Part shown: in pieces, positions 28,053-38,066 of the stretch
Layout of the letters: each line of letters opens with the position of its first letter
How positions within the stretch are numbered: the first letter of the stretch is position 1
NCBI GenBank assembly: GCA_947625015.1
Contig: CANQMR010000009.1
Location: forward strand, 1-64,000
From: an uncultured Lachnospiraceae bacterium
GTDB taxonomy: Bacteria; Bacillota; Clostridia; Lachnospirales; Lachnospiraceae
Direction of reading: 5' to 3'
Length of the DNA stretch: 64,000 nucleotides
Translations under genes and position numbers: made by a program
The notes under the pieces: model-generated
What the model saw: the letters and a program-made list of their open reading frames with translations, nothing else
Told to the model about the DNA's origin: nothing
Databases searched by the model: none

Positions 28053-30548
28053 TTACCGATTCTCATTAACATAGGTAGATACCCTGTTCTGGATAATATC
28101 AACCACCTCATCTACACTCTTGTCTCCGGCAAAATAAGCCTTGGCCTCCTCCTGAATAATCTCCATAATCTTATTATCATAACCGCCCACTCTGTGGGTA
28201 CTGTTAATCAAATCGGTGAAAAGCTCCACCTCTTCCTGCGTATTAGGACCAACCTCTACCTCCCAGTCGTCATAGCTATAACCGCTGTCCACAGGCGTAA
28301 TCTCCTGTCCAAATTCATCTGTATAGGTCTCGGTCGTGGTATGGGCCTTAATCATCATATCAAAACAATCCTGACGGGTAGGCGTATTCCACCGTTCATT
28401 TACCGCCTGATATTTCTTGGTCATAAAGGTACGGACAAACTCCCACGCCACATCCTTGTACTCGGACTTGGCAGAGATACCAACCGGCGTTGTCATGTTG
28501 AAATAAGAGCCTTCTTTGTCCTTGTTGGGATAACCGATAAAAGTTATATCGCCGCCAAACATCTTTTTGTGCATCTGCAATTCATCTAAACTCATCCAGC
28601 CGTCACTTAACAGCACTTTTCCCTCCTGCACCATAGTCGGCAGGGAAGGCTCATTTTCATAATCCATATCCTCCTCGTCCACACCGGTATTGCAGTACTC
28701 CAAAATGGCTTTTACCTCCGGGCTGTCCAGACTACATTCTCCTGTCTGCCAGTCAACATAACCGGAAAGACCGGTTCCCAATAAATCATAGATCAATCTC
28801 TCTTTCGTGCTATAAGCAAAAGCCTGTACGGAATCGTCCTGCTCCTCCATTAATGCCAGAAATTCATCAAAGGTCCAGCCCTTCTCCGTCCCCAGTACCT
28901 TTGGACTTCCCCAAATGGTACTGATACCAAAACTCGGGCTCACATAATAAAGCTTGCCGTCAATCTTCATCGCCTCAAAAACAGCAGGAATCATATCGCT
29001 GGTATTTAACTCCTCATCCTTGTCATAATAAGGAATCAAGTCCTCTAAAATCCCCTTTGCGGCATATCGCTCCAAATCGCCTGTATCTGCATATATAATA
29101 TCCGGTATATTACCGGCTACAATATCTGCGTTCATCTTCGTCGCCGGATCTTCATTATCAGAGTAATCGATAAACTCTATCCGGTATTCCTTGTTGGTCT
29201 TATTAAATTCGATAGCCGCTGTCTTAATATTATCATCGATATAAATGCCGCCAAAAGTTATGGTCGTCTTATCTACCACCTGGGAAGGATCTACCTTTAC
29301 ATATTTGACCACGCTGGTCTTTCCCTGCGAATCCCAGACCTGCCCAATCATCTCGTCCTTATTAACAGGCACAATATCATAGGTATTCTGGGAAGAAATA
29401 TCTGACGCAACAAAGTCCAACAGTTTCGTCTCCTTTTTATCTGCCAGACTGTAACCATAGATACCCTTGTCGTCTGAATAATAGAAATCATAATCTGCAT
29501 TGCCATTCATCATTGCTTCCGGACTGGGAAAATACTGTATGCCCAGCTTGTAGCTGTCTCCCCACTTTTCTCCGTCAATATCTAAGACCTGTGCTTTGGT
29601 ACCCTCCTCATCACTGACTCCGCATATAATCTGTCCGTCTTTTGTCAAAGCAGCAGCCTCAATATATTTATCATTCTTAATCTCCTTTAAGGATTTGTAA
29701 TCCTCACTTAATACCTTAACCGCCTGCTCTGTAGTAATAATCACTCTGCCCTGCTGGTCCAGAAAAATCTTATTTATATACTCCTCGGTGCCGAAATTCA
29801 GAACTTTTGTCACATCTTCCCTTTGGAGCTCCTTGCCATCCGCATCTAACTTCGCCAGACTATATGTCTGCTTCTCGGTTTTTTCATCATAGCTGTTTAT
29901 CAAAATGACGATTTCCCCTGCATCATTTACCATAGGCGTATTAATCCAATCCTGCTCCCCCATCTCCGGCAGCGGAATTTCTTTCACGCCGGTTCCGTCC
30001 ACATTAGCCGTATACATTCTGGTAATAGAGGTGCCCTCTATCGTCTCTTCCTTCTCTTCTGACTCCCCGCCTTCTTCTGCGGAAGTATCTTCCCCGTCGA
30101 TGCCTTCCTCCGATGCATCTTCTTCCGACGCATCTTCTTTGCCTGCGTCTTCCTCTGATGTATCCTCTTCCGATGTATTCTCTTTGTCTGCGTCTTCCTC
30201 TGATGTATCTTCTTCCGATGTATCCTCTTTGTCTGCGTCTTCTCCCGTTGTTTCCTCGTCAGCAGCATCTTTTTCGGAGGAATCTTCCGCCTTTGTACCG
30301 GCTGAATCGCCTTCAATCCATTCATAGCTGGTAAAATAGAGCTTGTCGCCCTTAACCACAATCGTACTTATGTCTCCTTCTACGCCCTCCAAAGCAAAAT
30401 CACTGACGGCAAATGTTACATTCTTTACATCTGTTGTTTTCTTCTTACTGCTGTCTTTGCTGCCGCCCTTACCGCAGCCGGCTAAAGACATCATCATTAT
30501 TCCCGCTAACACAAATGCTGCTAACCGCTTTGCTTTTCTCATCTTCAT
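28053..30548 (-). CDS. Lipoprotein: propeller-like N-terminal domain with acidic tandem-repeat insert fused to an ABC substrate-binding domain
   Basis: LAAFVLAGIMMMSLAGCGKGG lipobox; EEDTSEEDADKENTS repeats; C-terminal KMNADIVAGNIPDIIYADTGDLERYAAKGILEDLIPYYDKDEELN family-1 SBP features. Confidence 0.85.
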   Translation of the reverse strand: MKMRKAKRLAAFVLAGIMMMSLAGCGKGGSKDSSKKKTTDVKNVTFAVSDFALEGVEGDISTIVVKGDKLYFTSYEWIEGDSAGTKAEDSSEKDAADEETTGEDADKEDTSEEDTSEEDADKENTSEEDTSEEDAGKEDASEEDASEEGIDGEDTSAEEGGESEEKEETIEGTSITRMYTANVDGTGVKEIPLPEMGEQDWINTPMVNDAGEIVILINSYDEKTEKQTYSLAKLDADGKELQREDVTKVLNFGTEEYINKIFLDQQGRVIITTEQAVKVLSEDYKSLKEIKNDKYIEAAALTKDGQIICGVSDEEGTKAQVLDIDGEKWGDSYKLGIQYFPSPEAMMNGNADYDFYYSDDKGIYGYSLADKKETKLLDFVASDISSQNTYDIVPVNKDEMIGQVWDSQGKTSVVKYVKVDPSQVVDKTTITFGGIYIDDNIKTAAIEFNKTNKEYRIEFIDYSDNEDPATKMNADIVAGNIPDIIYADTGDLERYAAKGILEDLIPYYDKDEELNTSDMIPAVFEAMKIDGKLYYVSPSFGISTIWGSPKVLGTEKGWTFDEFLALMEEQDDSVQAFAYSTKERLIYDLLGTGLSGYVDWQTGECSLDSPEVKAILEYCNTGVDEEDMDYENEPSLPTMVQEGKVLLSDGWMSLDELQMHKKMFGGDITFIGYPNKDKEGSYFNMTTPVGISAKSEYKDVAWEFVRTFMTKKYQAVNERWNTPTRQDCFDMMIKAHTTTETYTDEFGQEITPVDSGYSYDDWEVEVGPNTQEEVELFTDLINSTHRVGGYDNKIMEIIQEEAKAYFAGDKSVDEVVDIIQNRVSTYVNENR
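30109..30250. repeat. In-frame tandem repeat (45-bp period) encoding a D/E/S/T-rich segment
   Basis: tgcgtcttcctctgatgtatcctcttccgatgtattctctttgtc repeated with few changes, plus degenerate flanking units. Confidence 0.85.
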
Positions 30549-30724
30549 CCTGTTTCCTCTCTTTCTTCCTGTTCGTTCAGCGCCCGAAAACCTTCCTTCC
30601 GTAAAGAGGCTTTCGCAAACACAATGCACATCCCCCTGTTTCCTCTTCAGTATACCACGTGAAAAAATAAGAATCTATAAAATAGCCGATTTTTAAGAAA
30701 ATCGTCAGAATTGCTTATAAAAGA

Positions 30725-30760
30725 AAAAAGCCCTGCCACACCTTATTTGCAGGACTTTTT
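30725..30760 (-). terminator. Rho-independent terminator upstream of the GH1 gene, downstream side of the minus-strand unit
   Basis: AAAGTCCTGCAAATAAGGTGTGGCAGGGCTTTTTTC on the minus strand; lies between the GH1 stop and the lipoprotein start. Confidence 0.7.
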
Positions 30761-30774
30761 CCCTTAATTTAAGT

Positions 30775-32130
30775 TTATATCGAAAGTAAATTTTCCCCGT
30801 TGCTGGCAATCACATCCCGATACCAGTATGCGGAATCTTTGATAATCCGCTGGTGCGTGCGATAGTCGATATACACCAGCCCAAACCGCTGGGTATACCC
30901 TTCCGCCCATTCATAGTTATCCATTAATGTCCAGTGGAGATATCCCATAAGCGGGATTCCCTCGTCAGCCGCCCGCATAAACTCTCTTAGATACCTGTGT
31001 GTGTAGTCAATGCGGTAGGTGTCATGCACCTTGCCGTCTAAGCATACCCAGTCATGCTCGGCCATGCCATTTTCACTAATCATAATCGGCTTGCCATATC
31101 TCTCGTACAAAAATCTGGCGGACCAGTACATTACCTCCGGCGCCATCGGCCAGCCGATATGCGTCTCCGGACTTCCCTGATAGCGGTTCTCCGGATATCC
31201 CTCTCCGGGCTTATCCCCCTGGGAATAATAAATGTTGGTGGCATAAAAATCCAAAGGCTCCGTTACCAGCTCCCATTCCTCTTTTGTAAATTCTGGAACC
31301 CTGTCCCCGAAATCGTCATAGAGCTCCTTCGGATAATGCCCCAAAAATACCGGATCGGACCAGTAGCTTAAGCTGAAGGAAAATCCCTCGCCCATGGTCG
31401 AAAAGGTCTTTTTCTTTGCCTCGGCAATAGCCGCTTCGCTGTTGCCCTTCGGGATATAAGAGGGACCAATCGGGGCAAAAGCAATCTTCGGCTCCTTTTT
31501 CGCATGCTGCCGGATATATCTTGCCGCCTTCCCATGGGATAAGAGCACATTTTTCCCCATTTCTAAAATGTCGCCGGACTGGGCGTGCTCAAAGGGGGCG
31601 TGGCCGCCGTTCCAATAGCCGCAGCCCAATATGCACTGGGGTTCGTTAATGGTAATCCAGTACTGCACCCGGTCAGACAGGGCGTCCACCACCAGCTTTG
31701 TATATTCCAAAAACCATTCGGAGGACTCACTGTTTAACCATGCCCCTTTTTTGTGCAGCGCATAAGGATAATCCCAGTGATACAGGGTGACAATGGGCTC
31801 GATTCCGTTCGCAATCAGCTTATCCACCAGCTCTGAATAAAACTGAATACCCTTTTCATTGACCTTACCGGTTCCCTCCGGCAAAATTCTGGTCCAGCTC
31901 ACCGAAAAACGGTACGCCTTAAGACCGATTTCCTTCATAATGGCTATGTCCTCGTCCACCCGGTGATAGTGGTCGCTGGCTGTCTTTCCCGTCTCGTTAT
32001 AGCGGGTAGTGCCATGAACGCCCCCATACACATCCCAGATGCTCAACCCTCTGCCGTCCTCATTATACGCCCCTTCTACCTGGTATGCCGCCGTAGCCGC
32101 GCCCCAGATAAAATCTTTGTCAAATCCCAT
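30775..32130 (-). CDS. Beta-glucosidase, glycoside hydrolase family 1
   Basis: FIWGAATAAYQVEGAYNEDGRGLSIWD, TINEPQ and ISENGM catalytic Glu motifs. Confidence 0.96.
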   Translation of the reverse strand: MGFDKDFIWGAATAAYQVEGAYNEDGRGLSIWDVYGGVHGTTRYNETGKTASDHYHRVDEDIAIMKEIGLKAYRFSVSWTRILPEGTGKVNEKGIQFYSELVDKLIANGIEPIVTLYHWDYPYALHKKGAWLNSESSEWFLEYTKLVVDALSDRVQYWITINEPQCILGCGYWNGGHAPFEHAQSGDILEMGKNVLLSHGKAARYIRQHAKKEPKIAFAPIGPSYIPKGNSEAAIAEAKKKTFSTMGEGFSFSLSYWSDPVFLGHYPKELYDDFGDRVPEFTKEEWELVTEPLDFYATNIYYSQGDKPGEGYPENRYQGSPETHIGWPMAPEVMYWSARFLYERYGKPIMISENGMAEHDWVCLDGKVHDTYRIDYTHRYLREFMRAADEGIPLMGYLHWTLMDNYEWAEGYTQRFGLVYIDYRTHQRIIKDSAYWYRDVIASNGENLLSI

Positions 32131-32299
32131 ATCTGCACCTCCTGATTCCAGCCGCCTTCAAAAATCTCCGGCTCCATTTTCTCCGAACCCTTTTTTGTGC
32201 GCTGTATTTTTATCTTCATCATATTAAAACTTCGGCAAAATGTAAATATATTTTTTTCCTATATCATATACTGTATGGAACTTTTTATTCGGAGTCCCT

Positions 32300-34276
32300 A
32301 TGAAAATTCTTTCTGTTTTACATAAACCTCTTTCCGAAAACCCGAAAAAATCTATTCTTTCCGGCTGTTTCTTCCTCCTGCTTTTCGCTGCGCTTATCGC
32401 GCCGGTCTTCGTCTGCCGGCAGGAAAACGGGCAAGGCGCTCCTTCCTCTGCGGTTGCCTATCATACCGCCCTTTTAGAAACCATGCAGAAGGCGGAAAGC
32501 TTTGACGAGCTGACAAATACCCTGTTTTGCTATGAGGCCTCCTCTGACTCCGTCACTACCGCCTATCTTTTGACAAAACCGGAGCAATACCGGATTCCCC
32601 GGTTAGAACCCCGCCTTACCTCCTTTTCCTACAATCAGTATATAAAATCTGCCGACAGCCGGACCAACCAGAAAACGCTTTCTCTCATGTCGGACTGTCT
32701 GCGCCGCTTTTCCCAAAAATCCCTGACCGATAATCAACAGATTACCTGTTCCCTCCTGCAAAAGCATTTAGAATTAAACGCCGCCCTTGCGGATTACCCC
32801 TTTTACGAGGAGCTTTTAGGCGGTTCCTCCGGTATTCAGGCAAATCTGCCGGTCACCTTAGGTGAGTACCCCCTGCGGACGGAACAGGATATCAAAACCT
32901 ATCTGCGCCTGTTAAAACAGGTTCCGGACTATTTCGAGGATGCAATCAAATACGAAGACAGGCGGGCCGCGCTGCTTACCCCCGCGCCGGACTTTCTCCG
33001 GATTTCCGCAACAGAAAAGCTAAAGACGCTGTTAGCGGGCTTCAAACAGGGGGACAACAGCTTTATCGATACCTTTAACGAGCGGATTTCGAGACTGGCA
33101 GGCCTTTCCAAAAGAAAACAGGCCCGGTATAAAAAACAAAATGAAACCTATGTAAATGAGTATGTGATTCCCGCCTATGAATCCCTTTATTCCTACTTAA
33201 AAGCGGCCTCCTCCGAAACAAGCAATGATGGTTCTGCAAAAAAGAACGCTTCTCGTTCTTCCGAACCCCGCGCAGAAAAAAATCCTCTCCGTTCTCTCAA
33301 ATCCTGCATGGAGGAGGATACGCCTTACGGCCTTGCCGCCCTGCCAAACGGGAAGGAATATTATTCTCTGCTGGTAAAGAGCGCTACCGGCTCCTACCGC
33401 CCGCTTACAGAACTAATTTCCATGGTGGACGGAGCCTATAAAGAAGCGGTAGGCAATGTGCTGAACATCGCCCTTACCGACCAGAAAGCCTATCTATATT
33501 ATTGTGAAAATTCCCCGGAAAGCCATTACCAGTCCCCGGAGGGAATCTTAGAGGCCCTGTCTTTGATGATTCGGGAGGATTATCCCCTGTTAAAAGAGGC
33601 TCCTTCCTATGAGACAAAGACCGTTTCGGAAAGCCTCGCCGCCTCCCAGAGTCCGGCCTTTTATATGATTCCCGCCTTCGACGACTGCCGGAACAATACC
33701 ATTTATATCAATCCGCTGTATACCAGTGAAGAAAACGGAAACCTTTTTACCACCCTTGCCCATGAAGGCTTTCCCGGACACCTGTACCAGACAGTATATT
33801 TTAACCAGATGGAACCGGACTGTATCAGACAGGTTTTGAACTATCCCGGCTATGTGGAGGGCTGGGCCACCTATGCAGAAATCAACGCCTATACATTTTT
33901 AGACTATCCCTTAGAGGGAATTTCCCTTTGCCGTCTTTATCAGGCTGACAGCATCATCAACTTAGCCTTAAGCGCCCGCATTGACTTAGGCGTAAACTAT
34001 GAGGGCTGGACTTTAACCGACACCCGGAAATTTTTTGAGGACAACGGGTTTAACAGCTACTACGCCGAAGACGTCTATTCCTATGTGGTGGAAGCCCCGG
34101 CGAATTATTTAAGCTATTTTATCGGTTATCTGGAAATCATGGATTTAAAAAACGCTTACCAAAACCAGGAAATGGAAAATTACTCAGAAAAGAAATTCCA
34201 CCAAAGGCTTTTGGAGATTGGCCCAGCAGACTTTGAAACCATACGAAAATGTATGCTGGTAAATCCCGGTGACTGA
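32300..34276 (+). CDS. DUF885 family (putative metallopeptidase-like) secreted protein
   Basis: TTLAHEGFPGHLYQTVYFNQM and GYVEGWATYAE motifs; N-terminal signal or anchor. Confidence 0.85.
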   Translation: MKILSVLHKPLSENPKKSILSGCFFLLLFAALIAPVFVCRQENGQGAPSSAVAYHTALLETMQKAESFDELTNTLFCYEASSDSVTTAYLLTKPEQYRIPRLEPRLTSFSYNQYIKSADSRTNQKTLSLMSDCLRRFSQKSLTDNQQITCSLLQKHLELNAALADYPFYEELLGGSSGIQANLPVTLGEYPLRTEQDIKTYLRLLKQVPDYFEDAIKYEDRRAALLTPAPDFLRISATEKLKTLLAGFKQGDNSFIDTFNERISRLAGLSKRKQARYKKQNETYVNEYVIPAYESLYSYLKAASSETSNDGSAKKNASRSSEPRAEKNPLRSLKSCMEEDTPYGLAALPNGKEYYSLLVKSATGSYRPLTELISMVDGAYKEAVGNVLNIALTDQKAYLYYCENSPESHYQSPEGILEALSLMIREDYPLLKEAPSYETKTVSESLAASQSPAFYMIPAFDDCRNNTIYINPLYTSEENGNLFTTLAHEGFPGHLYQTVYFNQMEPDCIRQVLNYPGYVEGWATYAEINAYTFLDYPLEGISLCRLYQADSIINLALSARIDLGVNYEGWTLTDTRKFFEDNGFNSYYAEDVYSYVVEAPANYLSYFIGYLEIMDLKNAYQNQEMENYSEKKFHQRLLEIGPADFETIRKCMLVNPGD

Positions 34277-34391
34277 CAATCATTTGTAAATTTGCGGCAT
34301 TTGTGATAATATAATTTACAGTTTCAACAAAACCGGCCTCTCCTGTATGTAACAGGAGGGGAATTTTTATCTTAAATACAGGAGTTTCCAA

Positions 34392-35495
34392 ATGAAAAAA
34401 TTACTTTCCTTTATAAAAAAAGAAACGGTGCTTACCATTGCTTTCCTTTTAGCAGTTATCTCTTCTTTTATCATAACCCCAGACCGGGAATATATCTCGT
34501 ACATTGACTGGGACACCCTTTTGCTGTTGTACAGCCTTATGGCGGTTATGGCCGGCTTACAGCACTTAGGCGCATTCCGGCTGATTGGCAGCCGCCTGCT
34601 TTCCAAAATCCATAACACAAGGCAGATGGTTTTCATTCTTGTTTTCCTGCCCTTTTTCTTTGGTATGCTCATAACAAATGACGTGGCGTTAATTACCTTT
34701 GTTCCCTTCGGCATCGTTGTCTTAAAAATGTCTGACCGGGAAAATCTTGTGGTTCCCTTAGTCGTCCTGCAAACCATTGCCGCTAATATGGGAAGTATGC
34801 TGACGCCTATGGGAAATCCGCAAAACCTGTATCTCTATGCTCAGTCCGGCATTTCGGTTTCGGCTTTTATCCTTCTTATGGCGCCCTATGTCCTTTTGGC
34901 CGGGCTTTGCTTACTGGCGGCTTCCTTCTTTATTAAAAAGGAATCCATGGAAGGCCTATCCCCGAATCAGCAATCCGATGAACCTTTCAACCACAAGCTT
35001 TGCATCTGCTATATTTTGGGATTTTTTATCTGCATATTATGTGTTGTCCGGGTACTCCCCCCTGTGGCGGCGGCAGTTATCATGACGATCTTCTTATTAA
35101 TAAAGGATAGAGCAATCCTTCAACGGATTGACTATTCCCTGCTTGGCACCTTTCTTTTTTTCTTTATCTTTATTGGAAATATGGGAAGAATGGAGCAATT
35201 CTGCGGTTTTCTGGAAAACATTCTGACCGGGCGGGAACAGCTTGTCACCATTCTCGCCAGCCAGATTATCAGCAATGTTCCCGCTGCCCTGCTGCTGTCC
35301 GGGTTCACCCACAACTGGAAGGCCTTAATTGTCGGCACCAACTTAGGCGGCCTCGGCACCTTAATCGCCTCCATGGCAAGCCTCATTTCCTATAAGCAGG
35401 TGGCGGCTAATTATCCGGAACAAAGAGGAAAATATCTCGCCCTGTTTACCCTTGCCAATTTTCTGATGTTAGGTATCCTTCTGCTGGTTTTGTAA
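34392..35495 (+). CDS. SLC13/ArsB-NhaD superfamily permease
   Basis: Polytopic; MLITNDVALITFVPF and NMGSMLTPMGNPQNLYLY motifs of the ion transporter superfamily. Confidence 0.85.
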   Translation: MKKLLSFIKKETVLTIAFLLAVISSFIITPDREYISYIDWDTLLLLYSLMAVMAGLQHLGAFRLIGSRLLSKIHNTRQMVFILVFLPFFFGMLITNDVALITFVPFGIVVLKMSDRENLVVPLVVLQTIAANMGSMLTPMGNPQNLYLYAQSGISVSAFILLMAPYVLLAGLCLLAASFFIKKESMEGLSPNQQSDEPFNHKLCICYILGFFICILCVVRVLPPVAAAVIMTIFLLIKDRAILQRIDYSLLGTFLFFFIFIGNMGRMEQFCGFLENILTGREQLVTILASQIISNVPAALLLSGFTHNWKALIVGTNLGGLGTLIASMASLISYKQVAANYPEQRGKYLALFTLANFLMLGILLLVL

Positions 35496-35583
35496 GTGCG
35501 TTCCCACATCTTGTGTATACAATTTTGCACTTCTGCCAAATGCTGATTTTTCCTTATCTTTTTACATTTTTCTCTTTTTTAAA

Positions 35584-35624
35584 TTGTCTGATTTTGTACT
35601 AAAAAAAGTACAAAAATCGGACAA
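35584..35624. promoter_or_regulatory. Inverted repeat directly upstream of the PFL promoter
   Basis: TTGTCTGATTTTGTAC-taaaaaaa-GTACAAAAATCGGACAA. Confidence 0.7.
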
Positions 35625-35631
35625 ATTTTCG

Positions 35632-35660
35632 TTGACGTGTATACAATATAAACTTATAAT
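35632..35660 (+). promoter_or_regulatory. Sigma-A-type promoter of the PFL locus
   Basis: TTGACG-17 bp-TATAAT; spacer contains GTGTATACAAT, also present at 35513..35523. Confidence 0.8.
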
Positions 35661-35736
35661 AAGGTTATGAGAATTTCACCGCTTGAAAATGAGGTGAATT
35701 TCACAAAATACTATATAATTAAGGAGGATTTTTTTA

Positions 35737-37776
35737 ATGAGATCAGAGTGGAATGGTTTCAAAGGTGGTAACTGGGAGAAGTTTGTAGATGTTCGTAACT
35801 TTATTCAGAAGAACTACACCCCGTATGAAGGTGATGATTCTTTCTTATGCGGACCTACCCAGAACACCAAAGACTTATGGGCACAGGTTATGGACTTAAC
35901 CAAGAAGGAGAGAGAGGCCGGCGGTGTATTGGATATGGACACCAAGGTTGTATCTACTTTAACTTCCCATGGTCCCGGATATCTTGACAAGGATAAGGAA
36001 ACTATCGTAGGTTTCCAGACCGACAAGCCTTTCAAGAGAGGTATGAATGTATACGGCGGTTTGCGTATGGCAATGAAGGCCTGCGAGGACAACGGTTACA
36101 AGGTTGATGATGAGATTGTAGAGTTCTTCTCTAAGCACAGAAAGACACACAACGAAGGTGTGTTTGATGTATACGACCAGGAGATCAGAACCTGCCGTTC
36201 TAATCATATTATTACCGGCCTTCCTGACGCATACGGACGTGGACGTATCATCGGCGACTACAGAAGGGTTGCTCTTTACGGTACCGATTTCTTAATTAAG
36301 GATAAGCAGGAGCAGAAGGAATCCTTCGGCCGGGTTTACACAGATGATGTTATCCGCGGCAAGGAAGAGATTGCTGAGCAGATTAAAGCTCTTAAGGAGC
36401 TGACTCAGATGGCTGCTTCTTATGGCTTCGATATTTCACAGCCTGCTAAGAATGTACAGGAAGCAATTCAGTGGACCTATTTCGGATATTTAGGAGCCGT
36501 TAAGGAACAGAACGGCGCTGCAATGTCCCTTGGCCGTACAGCTACTTTCTTAGATGTATATGCTGAGAGAGACTTGGCAAATGGAACCTTTACCGAGGAG
36601 CAGATTCAGGAGTTCGTTGACCACTTTATAATGAAGTTAAGATGTGTGAAGTTTGCCCGTACACCAGAGTATAACCAGATTTTCGCCGGCGACCCGGTTT
36701 GGGTAACTGAGTCCTTAGGCGGTATGGGTACAGACGGACGTACTCTTGTTTCCAAGATGAGCTTCCGTTATCTGAACACACTGAACAACTTAGGTACTGC
36801 ACCGGAGCCGAACTTAACCGTTCTTTGGTCAACCAACCTGCCGATTGGCTGGAAGCAGTTCTGTGCTAAGATGTCTATCAAGTCTTCTTCCATTCAGTAT
36901 GAGAATGATGACTTAATGAGAAATGACCATGGTGATGATTATGCTATCGCTTGCTGCGTATCTTCCATGGTTGTCGGCAAGGAGATGCAGTTCTTCGGAG
37001 CTCGTGCTAACCTTGCTAAATGCTTACTTTACGCAATCAACGGTGGTGTTGATGAGGTTACCGGCGTACAGGTTGGTCCTAAGTATCGTCCTGTAGAGGG
37101 TGACTACCTTGACTTTGATGACGTTATGTCTAAGTACAACGACATGATGGATTGGTTAGCTAAGGTATATGTAAGCTCACTGAACATTATCCACTATATG
37201 CATGACAAGTATGCTTATGAGAGAATCCAGATGGCATTGCATGACAGAGATGTTAAGAGATACTTCGCAACCGGTGTTGCAGGACTTTCCGTTGTGGCTG
37301 ACTCTTTATCTGCTATCAAGTATGCTAAGGTTAAATGTATTCGTGATGAGAGAGGTATTGTTGTAAGCTATGAGACAGAAGGCGACTTCCCGAAATACGG
37401 CAACAACGATGACCGCGTAGATGAGCTGGCAGCTAATCTGGTAACAACCTTTATGAACAAGGTTCGTCAGCAGCATGTATATCGTAACGGTCTTCCTACA
37501 ACCTCTATCCTTACCATTACTTCTAATGTAACCTACGGTAAGGCTACCGGTGATACACCTTGCGGAAGAAAGAAAGGCGAGCCATTTGCTCCGGGTGCTA
37601 ACCCACTCCATAAGAGAGATACTCATGGTGCAGTCGCTTCTTTGGCTTCCGTTGCTAAGATTCCATTCAGGGATGCACAGGATGGTATTTCTAATACCTT
37701 CTCTATCATTCCGGGAGCGCTTGGCAAAGAAGATCAGGTATTTGCCGGGGATATTGACATTGATTTAAGCAAATAA
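35737..37776 (+). CDS. pflB: Pyruvate formate-lyase catalytic subunit lacking the C-terminal glycyl-radical domain (split PFL)
   Basis: AIACCVSSM Cys-Cys motif; PFL similarity ends at [20 protein letters not shown]; stop after a short linker; no RVSGYA motif. Confidence 0.93.
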   Translation: MRSEWNGFKGGNWEKFVDVRNFIQKNYTPYEGDDSFLCGPTQNTKDLWAQVMDLTKKEREAGGVLDMDTKVVSTLTSHGPGYLDKDKETIVGFQTDKPFKRGMNVYGGLRMAMKACEDNGYKVDDEIVEFFSKHRKTHNEGVFDVYDQEIRTCRSNHIITGLPDAYGRGRIIGDYRRVALYGTDFLIKDKQEQKESFGRVYTDDVIRGKEEIAEQIKALKELTQMAASYGFDISQPAKNVQEAIQWTYFGYLGAVKEQNGAAMSLGRTATFLDVYAERDLANGTFTEEQIQEFVDHFIMKLRCVKFARTPEYNQIFAGDPVWVTESLGGMGTDGRTLVSKMSFRYLNTLNNLGTAPEPNLTVLWSTNLPIGWKQFCAKMSIKSSSIQYENDDLMRNDHGDDYAIACCVSSMVVGKEMQFFGARANLAKCLLYAINGGVDEVTGVQVGPKYRPVEGDYLDFDDVMSKYNDMMDWLAKVYVSSLNIIHYMHDKYAYERIQMALHDRDVKRYFATGVAGLSVVADSLSAIKYAKVKCIRDERGIVVSYETEGDFPKYGNNDDRVDELAANLVTTFMNKVRQQHVYRNGLPTTSILTITSNVTYGKATGDTPCGRKKGEPFAPGANPLHKRDTHGAVASLASVAKIPFRDAQDGISNTFSIIPGALGKEDQVFAGDIDIDLSK

Positions 37777-37794
37777 TAACCTTGGAGGCTGATT

Positions 37795-38028
37795 ATGGCA
37801 GACGGAAACCAGGTAGATGACATTGTAACAATGTTAGACAATATGATGGGTAACGGCCATGGACACGTCAATGTGTCTGTGGACGAATCCATAGAAGCCG
37901 GTCAGAAGACCACTGACACAATGGGCTGTACCGATTGTGCCAAAGGGGATTTGGCTTGCAGCGTACCAACCCTGATGGAAGGGATGGACGAAGAACTCGA
38001 ACAATTAACACAAAAAGAGAAACATTAA
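37795..38028 (+). CDS. Small Cys-containing protein of the split-PFL operon, partial paralogue of the glycyl-radical subunit
   Basis: RBS TTGGAGG; NQVDDIVTMLDNMMGNGHGHVNVSV aligns with [25 protein letters not shown] of the next ORF (12/25 identical by hand); then GCTDCAKGDLACS. Confidence 0.75.
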   Translation: MADGNQVDDIVTMLDNMMGNGHGHVNVSVDESIEAGQKTTDTMGCTDCAKGDLACSVPTLMEGMDEELEQLTQKEKH

Positions 38029-38066
38029 CAAGCAATATCATATAATATTATAAGGAGGGATTTATC

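Noticed and set aside
30038-30361. 107-aa ORF MWLRATSSILPAMNGLK...KKMRRKKMHRR and plus-strand Ser-rich ORFs
   Set aside because: Alternate-frame translations of the acidic VNTR.
37777-38066. Split PFL explained as a frameshifted pseudogene
   Set aside because: Each ORF has its own ATG and good RBS, stops cleanly at a domain boundary, and the radical loop and active-site Cys are intact; the intervening ORF is not leftover PFL sequence.
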